The translations under genes were made by a program, and so were the position numbers. A stretch of DNA of 43,845 bases from positions 1 to 43,845 of the forward strand of contig JAZAFR010000027.1 in the NCBI GenBank assembly GCA_036121365.1. The letters are read 5' to 3'. This DNA is from UBA7916 sp036121365. Lineage in GTDB: Bacteria > Pseudomonadota > Gammaproteobacteria > Comchoanobacterales > Comchoanobacteraceae. A model generated the notes under the pieces. It was not told where the DNA came from and made no database searches. It saw only the letters and a list, made by a program, of their open reading frames with translations. This document shows positions 1 through 8,449 of the stretch, piece by piece (positions within the stretch are counted from its first letter, which is position 1; every line of letters starts with the position of its first letter).

Positions 1-21
1 ATACATATGAACTATCTCCCA

Positions 22-939
22 TCACCCATCATTGTCAAAGGTTAACTGAATTGTGCCTTGATAGACCCCAGCAGGCTGAGAAATGATATCAGCGATATTC
101 ATAAATATAACCACGTCTATGGCTCCTGCATTGCCTGTCCCACAGACACCGTCGTGAAATGCTGTCTTGTCATAGACAAACGTTAAGTCGCTTCTAGTCG
201 CTGCGAATGGTGAAGTCAATGTGTACTCTCCATCTGGCAAATGATAATGATTTAGCTGCGTGAAATTGCTTGAATTTGAATCTATATTGGCAATGCTTGT
301 TAGAGCAGTGCCACTAAACTCTGATGTTTCCGCCATTTGATCCAGTGCTGAAGTAGATGTATCGAGTGATGTTGATAATCCCAAATTGAGCCTGTTGATT
401 GCCCCTCCTATGTTTAGGCTAGCATCTGAACCAAAAAAAAGCTCTTGCGCGCCTCCTGATGCAGATCCATTGCCATAAACCAAGGCATAGCCTGCGATGA
501 CTGCAGCATCATTATTGGTATTTACAAATCCATTAGTGCTCCCATCGCTGATATTGACTTTCATATAGACGCCATTGGTCTTATCGGTGGCATCAAGACA
601 ATATTGAAACTTCCCTACTGGAAGCAAGTATCTCTGATTGTCTGGGTTATAGCCTGTTGTGGTTTTTAACTGGTTGAGCCAAAGCATTTCTGCTGTGTTG
701 ATGGTCAACGCAAAGTCCATAGAGCCAGTATCCTCACCATATGAAAAACCATGCAAGTCAACAAATGGCTTTGTGGTCACCGCAGGTGCTGCAGGTGCTG
801 CAGGTGCTGTGACCGTGATGGTGCTTCCAGAAATGTTTGCTGTGGCCATTGGATAGGTCATACATAATCCCAAGCATTGAAGCCAGATTGCTGCTTTTCT
901 GGTCAATCCATTTGTTTCGTTTGTTTTCTTTATGAACAT
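22..939 (-). CDS. Secreted protein, paralog 4 of a four-gene tandem family
   Basis: A 305-residue protein of unknown function. The N-terminus has a Lys-rich start and a hydrophobic stretch ending near an Ala-rich cleavage region (YPMATA), consistent with Sec export. The mature start holds an Ala-Pro run (APAAPAAPAV) encoded by tandem 9-bp repeats near 783-810. It shares with its three neighbours the order hydrophobic N-terminal strand, a first conserved Cys (FQYCLDA), a second Cys in VCGTGNA, and a C-terminal strand (GVYQGTIQLTF). The final strand resembles the end of spore-coat-U/fimbrial-type beta-sandwich subunits, but that is inference from pattern only. Its start overlaps the end of the upstream paralog by 10 bases, so it is the last gene of an operon in this window. 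No chaperone or usher gene is visible nearby. Confidence 0.8.
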   Translation of the reverse strand: MFIKKTNETNGLTRKAAIWLQCLGLCMTYPMATANISGSTITVTAPAAPAAPAVTTKPFVDLHGFSYGEDTGSMDFALTINTAEMLWLNQLKTTTGYNPDNQRYLLPVGKFQYCLDATDKTNGVYMKVNISDGSTNGFVNTNNDAAVIAGYALVYGNGSASGGAQELFFGSDASLNIGGAINRLNLGLSTSLDTSTSALDQMAETSEFSGTALTSIANIDSNSSNFTQLNHYHLPDGEYTLTSPFAATRSDLTFVYDKTAFHDGVCGTGNAGAIDVVIFMNIADIISQPAGVYQGTIQLTFDNDG

Positions 940-1853
940 GTGTTGTCCTTACAAATAGACCAGCCAATTGTGCCTGAATAGACATCATTCTGGGCATTGC
1001 TGATTTCGTTAATGTCTAAGTACACTGCAAAATTGATCAATGCACCATTGCCACTGCCACATGTGTTTTCTGCAAAATCTGTCTGATGTAGCTGAAAATT
1101 TTTACCATTTGACTTGACTTCCTGGCCTGTGCGATTGCTATCTGCAGTGATTGATTCCTCAACTATGGCATAATGCTTGACTGGATAGGTTGCAGGGGAT
1201 GCCAATACACGTTTGTGTGATTGAGCTGTTCTGCCTAAGGCAGACTTCTCAACTATAGAATGTTCGATATCCTTGGTTAAATTGAAAGAATGTGCCTTAT
1301 TGGGGTTTAAATCTTCTATATCAAAAAACTTTAAACTGTCGATAGCAAATCTGTTTTCTGCATCTGAACTGATAAAGAAAAAATCTTGATCGCCTGAAGT
1401 TGCAGCACCATTTGCACTGACTTCGACCACAGTGCGTAGGTGTTGGCCTTTATTCTTTCCGATAAAATCTGTATTTTCTACTGCAAGGTATGCACCGTTT
1501 ATGTCGCCTGAAATCACGCACACACTGTATGTTTTTACGGGAAGCAAATAGGTCGTCGCCCCTGTTGAATCATATTTTTGACTGCGCACCAGTTTTTTCA
1601 TCCAAATCATTTCACTGGCACTGATGTTTTGATTGATGGTTGTTGATGTGCCATCGCCGTAACTGACCGCTTCGACTTCAGTTGACTGTGGAATACCCAA
1701 AGCGATCGTTGTCTCGATACTGCCGTTTGCGCCTGTATTGGTCACCGTTTCAGCCATGGCATATCCACCTGTACACAACAGCGCAAGTAGTTTACATATC
1801 TTCTTTTTTGGTTTCTGAAGCGCCTTATTGACTGTTTGCATTTGAAAAATCAA
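930..1853 (-). CDS. Secreted protein, paralog 3 of a four-gene tandem family
   Basis: A 307-residue protein with a signal peptide (basic KPKKK, hydrophobic CKLLALLCTGGYAMA, cleavage near AMAE). Like its neighbours it carries two conserved Cys (YSVCVISG and ENTCGSGNG) and a C-terminal beta-strand pattern (DVYSGTIGWSI), here followed by an extra Cys-containing tail (CKDNTCS) that the others lack. Its first codons overlap the end of the upstream paralog by 29 bases, or by 17 if the Met five residues in is used. Overlaps at both ends point to co-translation of the four genes. Function not recognised; a surface or fimbria-like structural role is a guess from size, export signal and beta-rich composition. 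Confidence 0.8.
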   Translation of the reverse strand: MIFQMQTVNKALQKPKKKICKLLALLCTGGYAMAETVTNTGANGSIETTIALGIPQSTEVEAVSYGDGTSTTINQNISASEMIWMKKLVRSQKYDSTGATTYLLPVKTYSVCVISGDINGAYLAVENTDFIGKNKGQHLRTVVEVSANGAATSGDQDFFFISSDAENRFAIDSLKFFDIEDLNPNKAHSFNLTKDIEHSIVEKSALGRTAQSHKRVLASPATYPVKHYAIVEESITADSNRTGQEVKSNGKNFQLHQTDFAENTCGSGNGALINFAVYLDINEISNAQNDVYSGTIGWSICKDNTCS

Positions 1854-2712
1854 TCTTTATACTCCCGTTATATGCGGCTGTTGGCGCCACCAGCAATGAG
1901 GCCAAATCAATGTAGATATAGACTTTGGCCCTGGAACTTGAAGGGCAAGCACCTTCATCCTTAAAGCCGGTCTTGTCCAGCTTGTAGTTGATCGAGTCTG
2001 GGGATACTGTTTGATCCCTCTCTAGATCAATGCCGGCAGATGATGCGACATAATGATCTGCAGCTTGAAAACTTGTCCCTGCTACTTTCTGATAGGTGGC
2101 ATATGATGCTCCGCTATGACCATTCTCTGTCCAATCGCCACTGCTCATAGGCGTATTGTGATCTATTGAGCCATCATCATTTAACATGTTCTCATTGTAT
2201 CGTTTTATGGTTTTATTGATCAAGTTATTGTCATTGGAGTTTGTGAATAAGAAATTTGCGCTGCCAGAACTTGCCTGCCCATTTAGTAATACTTCAACAT
2301 AACAAGGCACAAAATTTGCTGCTCCAGACTCTTCAAACCGAGAGACCTCCGCTTTTATGAACGCTCCAGTTGGCATGTTTGACTCCATACACAGTTCATA
2401 GCTTGCAATCGGAAATAAAAACGTCGTTGTGCGACTGTCCCCACTGATCAGCTGATCTTTGAATACGTCCGTATTGGCTTTTTTAAGCCAAGCAACATCA
2501 CTGGATCCAGAAACATCCCCAAACATCAAACTGAAGTCTGCCGATCCATCTGATGCAAAACTGGCGCCCCACAATGCCACCGATCCACTCAACCCTACTT
2601 CAGAAGTGAAGGAAGCAGTCCCTGATTGACCATCATTGTTGGTTATCGTTGTTGCAGATGCAACACAAGTTAACCCCAATAGATAAATATATATACGATT
2701 GCCTATAACCAT
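1825..2712 (-). CDS. Secreted protein, paralog 2 of a four-gene tandem family
   Basis: A 295-residue exported protein. It begins with a short signal peptide (hydrophobic YIYLLGLTCVASA) and then a Thr/Ser/Asn-rich mature start. The family marks are present: LWGASFASDG near the mature N-terminus, a first Cys in YELCMESN, a second in EGACPSSS, and the closing strand AYNGSIKIDF. No clear Shine-Dalgarno sequence precedes the ATG, and the gap from the upstream stop codon is only 8 bases, so translation is probably coupled. Sequence identity with the paralogs looks low outside these marks, indicating old duplication or fast divergence. Function unknown. Confidence 0.8.
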   Translation of the reverse strand: MVIGNRIYIYLLGLTCVASATTITNNDGQSGTASFTSEVGLSGSVALWGASFASDGSADFSLMFGDVSGSSDVAWLKKANTDVFKDQLISGDSRTTTFLFPIASYELCMESNMPTGAFIKAEVSRFEESGAANFVPCYVEVLLNGQASSGSANFLFTNSNDNNLINKTIKRYNENMLNDDGSIDHNTPMSSGDWTENGHSGASYATYQKVAGTSFQAADHYVASSAGIDLERDQTVSPDSINYKLDKTGFKDEGACPSSSRAKVYIYIDLASLLVAPTAAYNGSIKIDFSNANSQ

Positions 2713-2720
2713 ATCAATTA

Positions 2721-3668
2721 TTAGGTCGCCCTGTTAAAGTCAAGTTGTACATTACCTGCATATGTTGTTGCAGGATTAGAGATAATATCTTCTAAGCTGG
2801 CAAATACAATCACTCTGACTGCATTGGCATTACCAGTACCGCATTGATCGGCATCGAAGGCTGTTTTATCCAGTGTGTATGCAGTACTCCCTGTATTAAC
2901 AGCGCCCGTGAAGGAAAGTCCATAGGCGTTAGAATTAGTAACCGTATTGGCATGATCGAATTTCATAACGTTAGCGGTTCCAGAGGCAGCAGACGCTAAT
3001 GGATCATTACCCATTCCCCAAATATTAGTTGACACACTGTTGCTATAGGTAGAATCTAAACTACCTATTGTAGACCCGCCGCCAGCTGCACTAAGACCGT
3101 CAGTTATAACGTTTGTTGTTAAAAACTTATTGTTGGTTGCGCATGAACTGCCACAAACAAAAACATATTGGGATGACCCTGCGGCAGTAACATTACCATT
3201 TCCTTTCAAAGCAACAGCAGTTTTTAGTGTGTAACTGTTAGATGTATCCTCCAAATCGTTTATCACCGCGGCGGCTTGTAGCATGTTAGTAGAATCGCCA
3301 ACAGCGTTGTTAGAGACAACACATACTTCTGTTGATGCAATAGGAACCCATATATCGGTGGTAGCAGAAGCAAGGTCAGTTGCATAAGTGCCTCCTAATG
3401 TTCTGTACGCAGCTAGCTTAGAAATATCTTCATCAGAAAAAGTGACACTAAAGTCTTTACCGTTAGCATCACCTCCGCTACCTACGGAAAAACCCAGAAC
3501 TTGTACTGTTTTTTCTATGGTTGCTTCGTGAGTGGTTGTTGCAGTAGATGTTGCGCCGTCAGTATTGGAGACAGATGTAGCCATGCTCTGAGCCACCATG
3601 CCCAATACCATCCCTAGCAGTAATCCGCGCTTAATATGTTGTTTTTTCTTGACTTTCTCAAAAATCAT
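2721..3668 (-). CDS. Secreted protein, paralog 1 (first gene) of a four-gene tandem family
   Basis: A 315-residue exported protein and the promoter-proximal member of the operon. The start is well set: AAGGAG lies 6 bases before the ATG. The signal peptide has a basic N-region (KVKKKQHIKR), a hydrophobic core (GLLLGMVLGMVAQS) and an AMA cleavage site. The mature part is rich in Thr, Ser, Ala and Asn. The family Cys are in TEVCVVSNN and DQCGTGNA; an additional close Cys pair (VCGSSC) is unique to this copy. The C-terminus ends in a strand (TYAGNVQLDF) like its neighbours. The first gene of such an operon is often the most expressed, so this could be the major subunit if the family is structural. 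That is inference. Confidence 0.82.
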   Translation of the reverse strand: MIFEKVKKKQHIKRGLLLGMVLGMVAQSMATSVSNTDGATSTATTTHEATIEKTVQVLGFSVGSGGDANGKDFSVTFSDEDISKLAAYRTLGGTYATDLASATTDIWVPIASTEVCVVSNNAVGDSTNMLQAAAVINDLEDTSNSYTLKTAVALKGNGNVTAAGSSQYVFVCGSSCATNNKFLTTNVITDGLSAAGGGSTIGSLDSTYSNSVSTNIWGMGNDPLASAASGTANVMKFDHANTVTNSNAYGLSFTGAVNTGSTAYTLDKTAFDADQCGTGNANAVRVIVFASLEDIISNPATTYAGNVQLDFNRAT

Positions 3669-3704
3669 TTCTAACTCCTTGATGAAACTTACTTAAAGCT
3701 TACT

Positions 3705-3736
3705 GTTATATTAATAATTTTTTTTTTATTTTACAA
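3705..3736 (-). promoter_or_regulatory. Predicted sigma70-type promoter with an A10 tract as spacer
   Basis: Reading the minus strand, TTGTAA (3731-3736) is followed by a 17-base spacer and TAATAT (3708-3713); TATAAC (3705-3710) is an overlapping -10 candidate with a 20-base spacer. The spacer contains an uninterrupted run of ten A (T10 on the plus strand, 3718-3727). The elements lie about 40-70 bases before the first ATG of the four-gene secreted-protein operon. Slippage of the A run would alter the distance between the -35 and -10 elements. Prediction only. Confidence 0.5.
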
Positions 3737-3740
3737 CCCT

Positions 3741-3785
3741 TTTTTATTTATCTATATTTACCTATATTTACCTATACTTACCTAC
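3741..3785. repeat. 10-bp direct repeats upstream of the secreted-protein operon
   Basis: Three near-identical 10-base units (plus strand consensus YCTATATTTA: 3751-3760, 3761-3770, 3771-3780), with a degenerate unit before and a half unit after. The period of 10 bases matches one helical turn, so equivalent bases face the same side. They sit directly upstream of the predicted -35 element, where an activator or UP-like element would lie. No known factor is recognised. Confidence 0.6.
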
Positions 3786-3899
3786 TAAAAACCATAAAGA
3801 ACTGAATCATAGCAAACCCATTCACACTGATGTACACAATACACCCACAGACTATACTCTTTGCGCCAAAACACCAGGTTAACCCTGTCTTATGGGCCC

Positions 3900-5013
3900 C
3901 TACAAGCCCTGCTTCAAGCTCTCTTCAATAAAGCTGTCCAAATCGCCATCCAAAACTGCTTGCGTGTTTCCAGACTCAATGCCCGTTCTCAAATCCTTGA
4001 TGCGCGATTGGTCCAATACATAAGAACGAATCTGCCGCCCCCATGTGATCTCGTCTTTGCTTTTTGCCAACGCCTCTTGATCCTGCATTTTTTCCATTAA
4101 CTGCTTTTCATATAGCTTAGAACGCAATTGAGCCATTGCTCGAGCCTTGTTCTGATGCTGTGAACGCTCTGATTGACACTGCACCACCACATTGGTTGGC
4201 ATGTGGGTGATTCTTACGGCAGAGTCTGTGGTGTTGACATGCTGACCTCCCGCACCACTGGAACGATACGTGTCAATTCGTAAATCTCCCATATTGATAT
4301 CAACCTCTATGTCATCATCAATCTCAGCTGTCACAAATACCGCCGCAAATGATGTATGACGGCGATTGCCACTGTCAAATGGCGACTTTCTCACCAAACG
4401 ATGAATGCCAGTTTCCGTGCGCAACCACCCATAGGCATGCTCTCCTGAAAACTTAATGCTTGCCCCCTTAATCCCTGCAACATCCCCAGAAGTACAATCC
4501 AAAACCTCAACAACAAAACCCTTTTTTTCTCCCCATCGCAAATACATGCGCATCAGCATCTCAGCCCAGTCTTGCGCCTCAGTTCCACCAGATCCAGACT
4601 GTATCTCTAAAAAAGCATTGCTTTGATCCATTTTTCCGGAAAACATCCGACAAAACTCCGCCTCCTCAACTTCTTTTAAGCACTCAACAATCGACCCTGC
4701 TAACGATTCCATCATGTCTTTTTCATCAGAGCCTTTTGCCAACTGCCACAGCTCATCCAATTCCTCAAGCTTGCCTGTCATATTCTCCAACATGCTTGTG
4801 GTTTTTTCTAAGGCTTTCATTTTTTTCTGCAACTCAGTTGCCAATGCTTGATCACTCCAAATATTTGGATCTTCAAGTCGCTGCTTTAACTTTTCAAGCT
4901 TCTCTTTTTTTTCATCATACTCAAAGATACCCCCTCAGATCATCAACACGCTTTTTTAAATCGACTAAAGTCGACTCGGCTTGCTGATTTGACTCAAAAA
5001 TTGGCGCTGTCAT
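3900..5013 (-). CDS. prfB: Peptide chain release factor 2 (RF2), expressed by programmed +1 frameshift
   Basis: RF2 recognises UAA and UGA stop codons and releases the finished peptide. The gene starts with ATG at 5011-5013, reads 30 codons to an in-frame TGA at 4921-4923, then continues in the +1 frame to 3900, giving a 370-residue protein (family about 365). The second frame carries the stop-recognition tripeptide SPF (VRKSPFDSG) and the catalytic GGQ loop (SGAGGQHVNTTDSAV), both intact. A single open frame exists only from about 4922 onward; any start inside it (for example a TTG at 4844) would lose the N-terminal helices. The gene is followed on the other side by the divergent ankyrin gene; the usual neighbour lysS is not seen. 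Confidence 0.96.
4920..4935 (-). promoter_or_regulatory. prfB programmed +1 frameshift site
   Basis: The minus strand reads AGG GGG TAT CTT TGA G. The AGGGGG acts as an internal Shine-Dalgarno element three bases before the CTT slip codon, followed by the in-frame TGA. This is the classic RF2 autoregulation signal: low RF2 slows termination at TGA and favours the shift. The base after TGA is G rather than the C common in E. coli. Confidence 0.95.
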
Positions 5014-5186
5014 ATTGTATATTTGATCAAGGATTCAGTAGACTACCCCAAAAACTCACCGCATTCAATGCCATACTTCAACTATTGCTGAAAAACACCC
5101 CCCTTCCTGTCAAAATAACATAAAAAAATCCAGCATTTGTTTAAATTTTGATCTATACGACTCTTGAAGCTTATTGATGGAGGGAA

Positions 5187-7025
5187 ATGACAATGGAAAA
5201 ATCGAATAGAGAAGGTTATTATGATGAGTGCTTCCAAGCCTTACAAAAACAAATTGAAACTGGAGATATCAAATCTTTTCAAAAGATCTTACCTGCTTTC
5301 CAGAAGATTGCTTCAAAAAGCCCTGATTCAAATGTAGATATTAACCATATATACAATATGTTTCTTTTACTGCAAGGCGCCGTTAGTCAGAACGAACAAG
5401 CATTCATAAAGTCAATCACAGAGCACATCCCTCAATTGAAATCAGACCATACACCTTCCCCCGAAGAGCTCAAGGACTTTATTAAACTATACGCTGATAT
5501 CATTCGAAACACACAAAACACCGATGACAATAAAGAGCTCATAGCAGGCCTATTTAATGCTCTTGATCCAGAATATCAATCTCTTACTATGACCAATGCC
5601 TTGACAGATCGAGACTACAATAAGGCCAAAATACTCTTAGACTTATCACCAGATACCCTCGCTATATATACTGAGCAGCCAATGACCGAGGCCCTGAAAA
5701 GACAAGACTACGAAACAGCTAAAAATCTCTTAGATTTATCACCAGACACCCTCACCATATACGCTGAGAAGGCAATGACCAAGGCCCTGAAAAGCCAAGA
5801 CTACAAAACAGCCAAAGAACTCTTGGCATTATCACCAGACACCGCTGCACAGATGATGATCCAGGCCTTGGAAAGCAAAAACCACGACACAGCTAAAAAC
5901 ATCTTGGCATTATCACCAAACACCCTCTCTAAAGCAAAACATTCTACCGGAAAAACTGCTTTAATGTACGCTGTAGAGGCAGGCGACTCTCAGCTTGTGG
6001 ACAGTCTACTAGCAGCAGACAAGACACTGAATACGCTGCCTGAGTTTGGCACCGATTATACACCACTCTCTAGAGCGGTAGTATCCGGAAATCTTAAGAT
6101 TGTTAAGAGACTTCTACAAGACTTAGATAATGATAAAACGATTCAAGCCATCTCCTCTAATCAAGGCTTTCAGGGTAAAAATCTTATTGAATGGGCCACA
6201 GAAAATAAACACACGGATATTATTGCATATCTTACAGCAATATCCACAATCCTAGGGACTCAAGATTTTACTAATCTTTCAAAGCAAGAGTTCAATAAGG
6301 CGCTGACAGACAAACTGATCAAATTCTTAGATAATCAAGACTATGATAGAGCCAAAATACTCTTAGATTTGTCACCAGATACACTCGCCAACGTAAAGAA
6401 TTCTACTGGAAAAACTCCATTAATGTACGCTGCGGAAGCGGGCAATCTTGATCTAGCCACTTTGCTCATTCAGAATGGGGCTGATGTCCATGCAACAGAT
6501 CAAACTGAAAAGACCCCATTAATGTACGCTGCAGAGGTAGGCGATATCGAGCTAGCCACTTTGCTCATTCATAATGGGGCCGATGTCAATGCAACAGATC
6601 AAACTGGAAACACCCCTTTAATGTACGCTGCAGCTGCAGACAATATCGATCTAGCCACTTTGCTCCTTCATAATGGGGCTGCTGTCGATGCAACAGATCA
6701 AGCTGGTAACACCCCATTAATGATTTCAGTCCAGGCAGACAATGCTGATATGACTAAAACTCTCTTGAATCATAATGCAGATTTCACTATAGAAAATGCC
6801 TCCGGAGAAACCGCGCTTGATCTTGCCAGATCTCAGTCACAATCCAAACTACCATCAACAATTGAAATGGCTATTCTTAAGGCAAAGACCAAAGACTGGG
6901 CGCAAACACACATCACTCCAAAAACCATACTCATAGCGGCAATTTCCGCAATCTCCGCTGCAGCACTTTACTCTCAGTATGGACCCAACACTATGGAAGA
7001 CGAAGGTGGCCATCATTATTCTTAA
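5187..7025 (+). CDS. Ankyrin-repeat protein, candidate Dot/Icm effector
   Basis: A 612-residue protein starting after a clear GGAGGG ribosome site. Residues about 1-130 are hydrophilic and helical. Residues 135-240 hold about four non-canonical units of 26-31 residues sharing AKxLLxLSPDTL; one more copy occurs near residue 390. Canonical ankyrin repeats follow: TGKTALMYAVEAGDS near 255 and a clean 33-residue array at about 408-548 (TPLMYAAEAGNLDLATLLI, NGADVxATDQT). Near the C-terminus is a hydrophobic Ala/Ile stretch (TILIAAISAISAAALY, about 580-597) that could anchor in a membrane, followed by a short acidic and His-rich tail. Ankyrin proteins are common translocated effectors in bacteria with Dot/Icm; no secretion signal can be proven here. 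It could instead be a bacterial scaffold protein. Confidence 0.9.
   Translation: MTMEKSNREGYYDECFQALQKQIETGDIKSFQKILPAFQKIASKSPDSNVDINHIYNMFLLLQGAVSQNEQAFIKSITEHIPQLKSDHTPSPEELKDFIKLYADIIRNTQNTDDNKELIAGLFNALDPEYQSLTMTNALTDRDYNKAKILLDLSPDTLAIYTEQPMTEALKRQDYETAKNLLDLSPDTLTIYAEKAMTKALKSQDYKTAKELLALSPDTAAQMMIQALESKNHDTAKNILALSPNTLSKAKHSTGKTALMYAVEAGDSQLVDSLLAADKTLNTLPEFGTDYTPLSRAVVSGNLKIVKRLLQDLDNDKTIQAISSNQGFQGKNLIEWATENKHTDIIAYLTAISTILGTQDFTNLSKQEFNKALTDKLIKFLDNQDYDRAKILLDLSPDTLANVKNSTGKTPLMYAAEAGNLDLATLLIQNGADVHATDQTEKTPLMYAAEVGDIELATLLIHNGADVNATDQTGNTPLMYAAAADNIDLATLLLHNGAAVDATDQAGNTPLMISVQADNADMTKTLLNHNADFTIENASGETALDLARSQSQSKLPSTIEMAILKAKTKDWAQTHITPKTILIAAISAISAAALYSQYGPNTMEDEGGHHYS
6417..6713 (+). 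repeat. Three 99-bp near-identical ankyrin-coding repeats
   Basis: Units begin at 6417, 6516 and 6615, each starting at or near ccattaatgtacgctgc and containing the shared run ctagccactttgct. A fourth, diverged unit begins at 6714. The strong nucleotide identity points to recent tandem duplication, so repeat number may vary between strains. Confidence 0.85.
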
Positions 7026-7370
7026 ATCTCTTTAATTCAGCTCAGATGACAAGCACTCATCACCTTTAGCTATCCCCTACACACCCGCTGATAAGCCCGT
7101 TTAGTGACCCACAGTAAACTATGAATGACCCCACTAAATGGTCATTTCATTGCCACCTTCACCTTCTAAACAGACCCCATCATCAAAACTTGTACCACTG
7201 CCTGCAAATAACCCAAACTGACTATACTGCCCATACTGGTCATTGGGGCTTGCAAGATCACTACTGCCCATATCGAAATCAACTAGCTTCAGTGATGTAC
7301 CCGCTTTTCATAAAACTCCTTTTTTATTTATACTGATTTTATTCTTGCTTGATGGTGTTTTGTTATACTT
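7026..7370. other. Intergenic region with little recognisable content
   Basis: 345 bases between the ankyrin gene and the end of msrB. It holds a short inverted repeat (aatgacc / ggtcatt, 7124-7143) without a T run, and on the minus strand a possible frameshifted small gene listed separately. No RNA gene or mobile element is seen. Confidence 0.5.
7134..7311 (-). pseudogene. Possible small gene needing a +1 shift, or a decayed gene
   Basis: A strong ribosome site (AAGGAG) precedes ATG at 7309-7311, but this frame stops after ten codons at a TGA (7279-7281). In the +1 frame an open stretch runs on to a TAG at 7134-7136 with protein-like composition (includes MGSSDLASPNDQYGQYSQFG and an acidic C-terminus). 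Alternatives are a real 45-residue peptide from ATG 7271, which lacks a ribosome site, a broken gene, or chance. It lies downstream of msrB on the same strand. Low certainty. Confidence 0.25.
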
Positions 7371-7793
7371 TTAACTCAACTCATCTTCTAAGATTAGCGC
7401 AACTGAGTTGATGCAATAACGCAACCGATCTGGCTCTGGCCCATCATCAAACACATGCCCCAAATGTGATTGACAACAAGCGCACCTCACCTCAATACGC
7501 TTAACCCCGCCCGACTCGTTTGTCAACGTGCTATTCATATCAGGAATGGAAACCTGCTCATAATAATCAACCACATCCGGCTCGAATGGCGCCGTAAAAC
7601 TCGGCCACCCAGACTTAGAATCATACTGATCCTGCGCGTAGAATAACGCGGTATGACAACCTACACACAAGAACACACCGTCATGAACAGGATGCACATA
7701 CTTGCCACTAAAAGGAGGTTCTGTCTCTGACTCCACACACACTCTATATGCCAAATCAGACAGTCTATCTTTGAAATCTCTAATGTTTACCAT
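7371..7793 (-). CDS. msrB: Peptide methionine-R-sulfoxide reductase
   Basis: A 140-residue cytoplasmic enzyme that reduces methionine-R-sulfoxide in proteins back to methionine. The family order is complete: TEPPFSGKY, the first zinc CxxC (CVGC), SGWPSF, the second zinc CxxC (CACC), HLGHVFDDGP, and the catalytic Cys in RYCINS close to the C-terminus. Length is normal for a single-domain MsrB. The four zinc-binding Cys are present, so this is the zinc-stabilised form. It is read toward the 7.1-7.3 kb intergenic region; the tRNA-Lys gene lies just upstream on the same strand. A role in repairing host-imposed oxidative damage is plausible but not shown. Confidence 0.96.
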   Translation of the reverse strand: MVNIRDFKDRLSDLAYRVCVESETEPPFSGKYVHPVHDGVFLCVGCHTALFYAQDQYDSKSGWPSFTAPFEPDVVDYYEQVSIPDMNSTLTNESGGVKRIEVRCACCQSHLGHVFDDGPEPDRLRYCINSVALILEDELS

Positions 7794-7810
7794 GGTTTTT
7801 TAGATTTAGT

Positions 7811-7883
7811 TGGGTCGTGTGCGATTCGAACGCACGACCAGCGGGTTAAAAGCCCGATGCTCTACCGACTGAGCTAACGACCC
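7811..7883 (-). tRNA. tRNA-Lys (anticodon TTT)
   Basis: The minus strand folds as a standard tRNA: acceptor stem GGGTCGT/ACGACCC, D arm TAGCTCAGTCGGTAGAGC, anticodon loop CTTTTAA, T arm with GTTCGAATC, discriminator A. The sequence closely follows the E. coli tRNA-Lys pattern. The 3' CCA is not encoded (ACT follows). Confidence 0.97.
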
Positions 7884-8062
7884 AATGCATTTGATTGAAG
7901 TATGATACCTAAATTACTCCCTAAATACAATATCTATATGCAAAAATTTTAAATTTTATTGCATCTGCTAGCATCCCCTCACTCTGCCTGCCACATCTTT
8001 TTATCTCTCTTGAAAAACTCACAGAATATAGTACAATATAAACACAAAATCAGAGATTTGTC

Positions 8063-8449
8063 ATGTCTAGTAAAATCACCTTCACTCAAAGCGTCCAACT
8101 CTGGTGGCGATTTGCCCTTATTCTTTCTGGGGTACTCATTTTTACCAGCGTTTTCACACGAACCATCTTATGGCTCAGTGCTGCTATCACACACTTTCTC
8201 TCACTTACCCCTATCGACGCGAACCCCGAAACATATCAGCACATACACCCGCTTTTACTACACGCCGTTTGTTTGATCTCTATTTCTGTATTTATCCTCG
8301 CTCAAATCTTCGCCATCTACGCATCAATCAATTACAACAAAAAAATTCGTTCCATATTGTACACAAAAGACAATACTCGCAAACTTACGTCTAGAGCATT
8401 TGTAGCCGCAGCACTACAAAGCAAGCAAAATGACAAATGTCTACTATGA
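8063..8449 (+). CDS. Small membrane protein of unknown function
   Basis: A 128-residue protein not recognised. Two hydrophobic helices are clear: about residues 16-42 (FALILSGVLIFTSVF and onward) and about 66-90 (LLHAVCLISISVFILAQIF). Both ends are polar, the C-terminus being basic and probably cytoplasmic. A second reading frame over the same DNA is also open for about 100 codons but shows no comparable pattern. The gene converges with cpoB and overlaps its end by 6 bases. Ribosome site weak (AGAG). Confidence 0.55.
   Translation: MSSKITFTQSVQLWWRFALILSGVLIFTSVFTRTILWLSAAITHFLSLTPIDANPETYQHIHPLLLHAVCLISISVFILAQIFAIYASINYNKKIRSILYTKDNTRKLTSRAFVAAALQSKQNDKCLL

Noticed and set aside
7121..7336. 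71-codon plus-strand frame in the intergenic region
   Set aside because: His- and Leu-rich shadow composition and no ribosome site; the minus strand looks more protein-like there.
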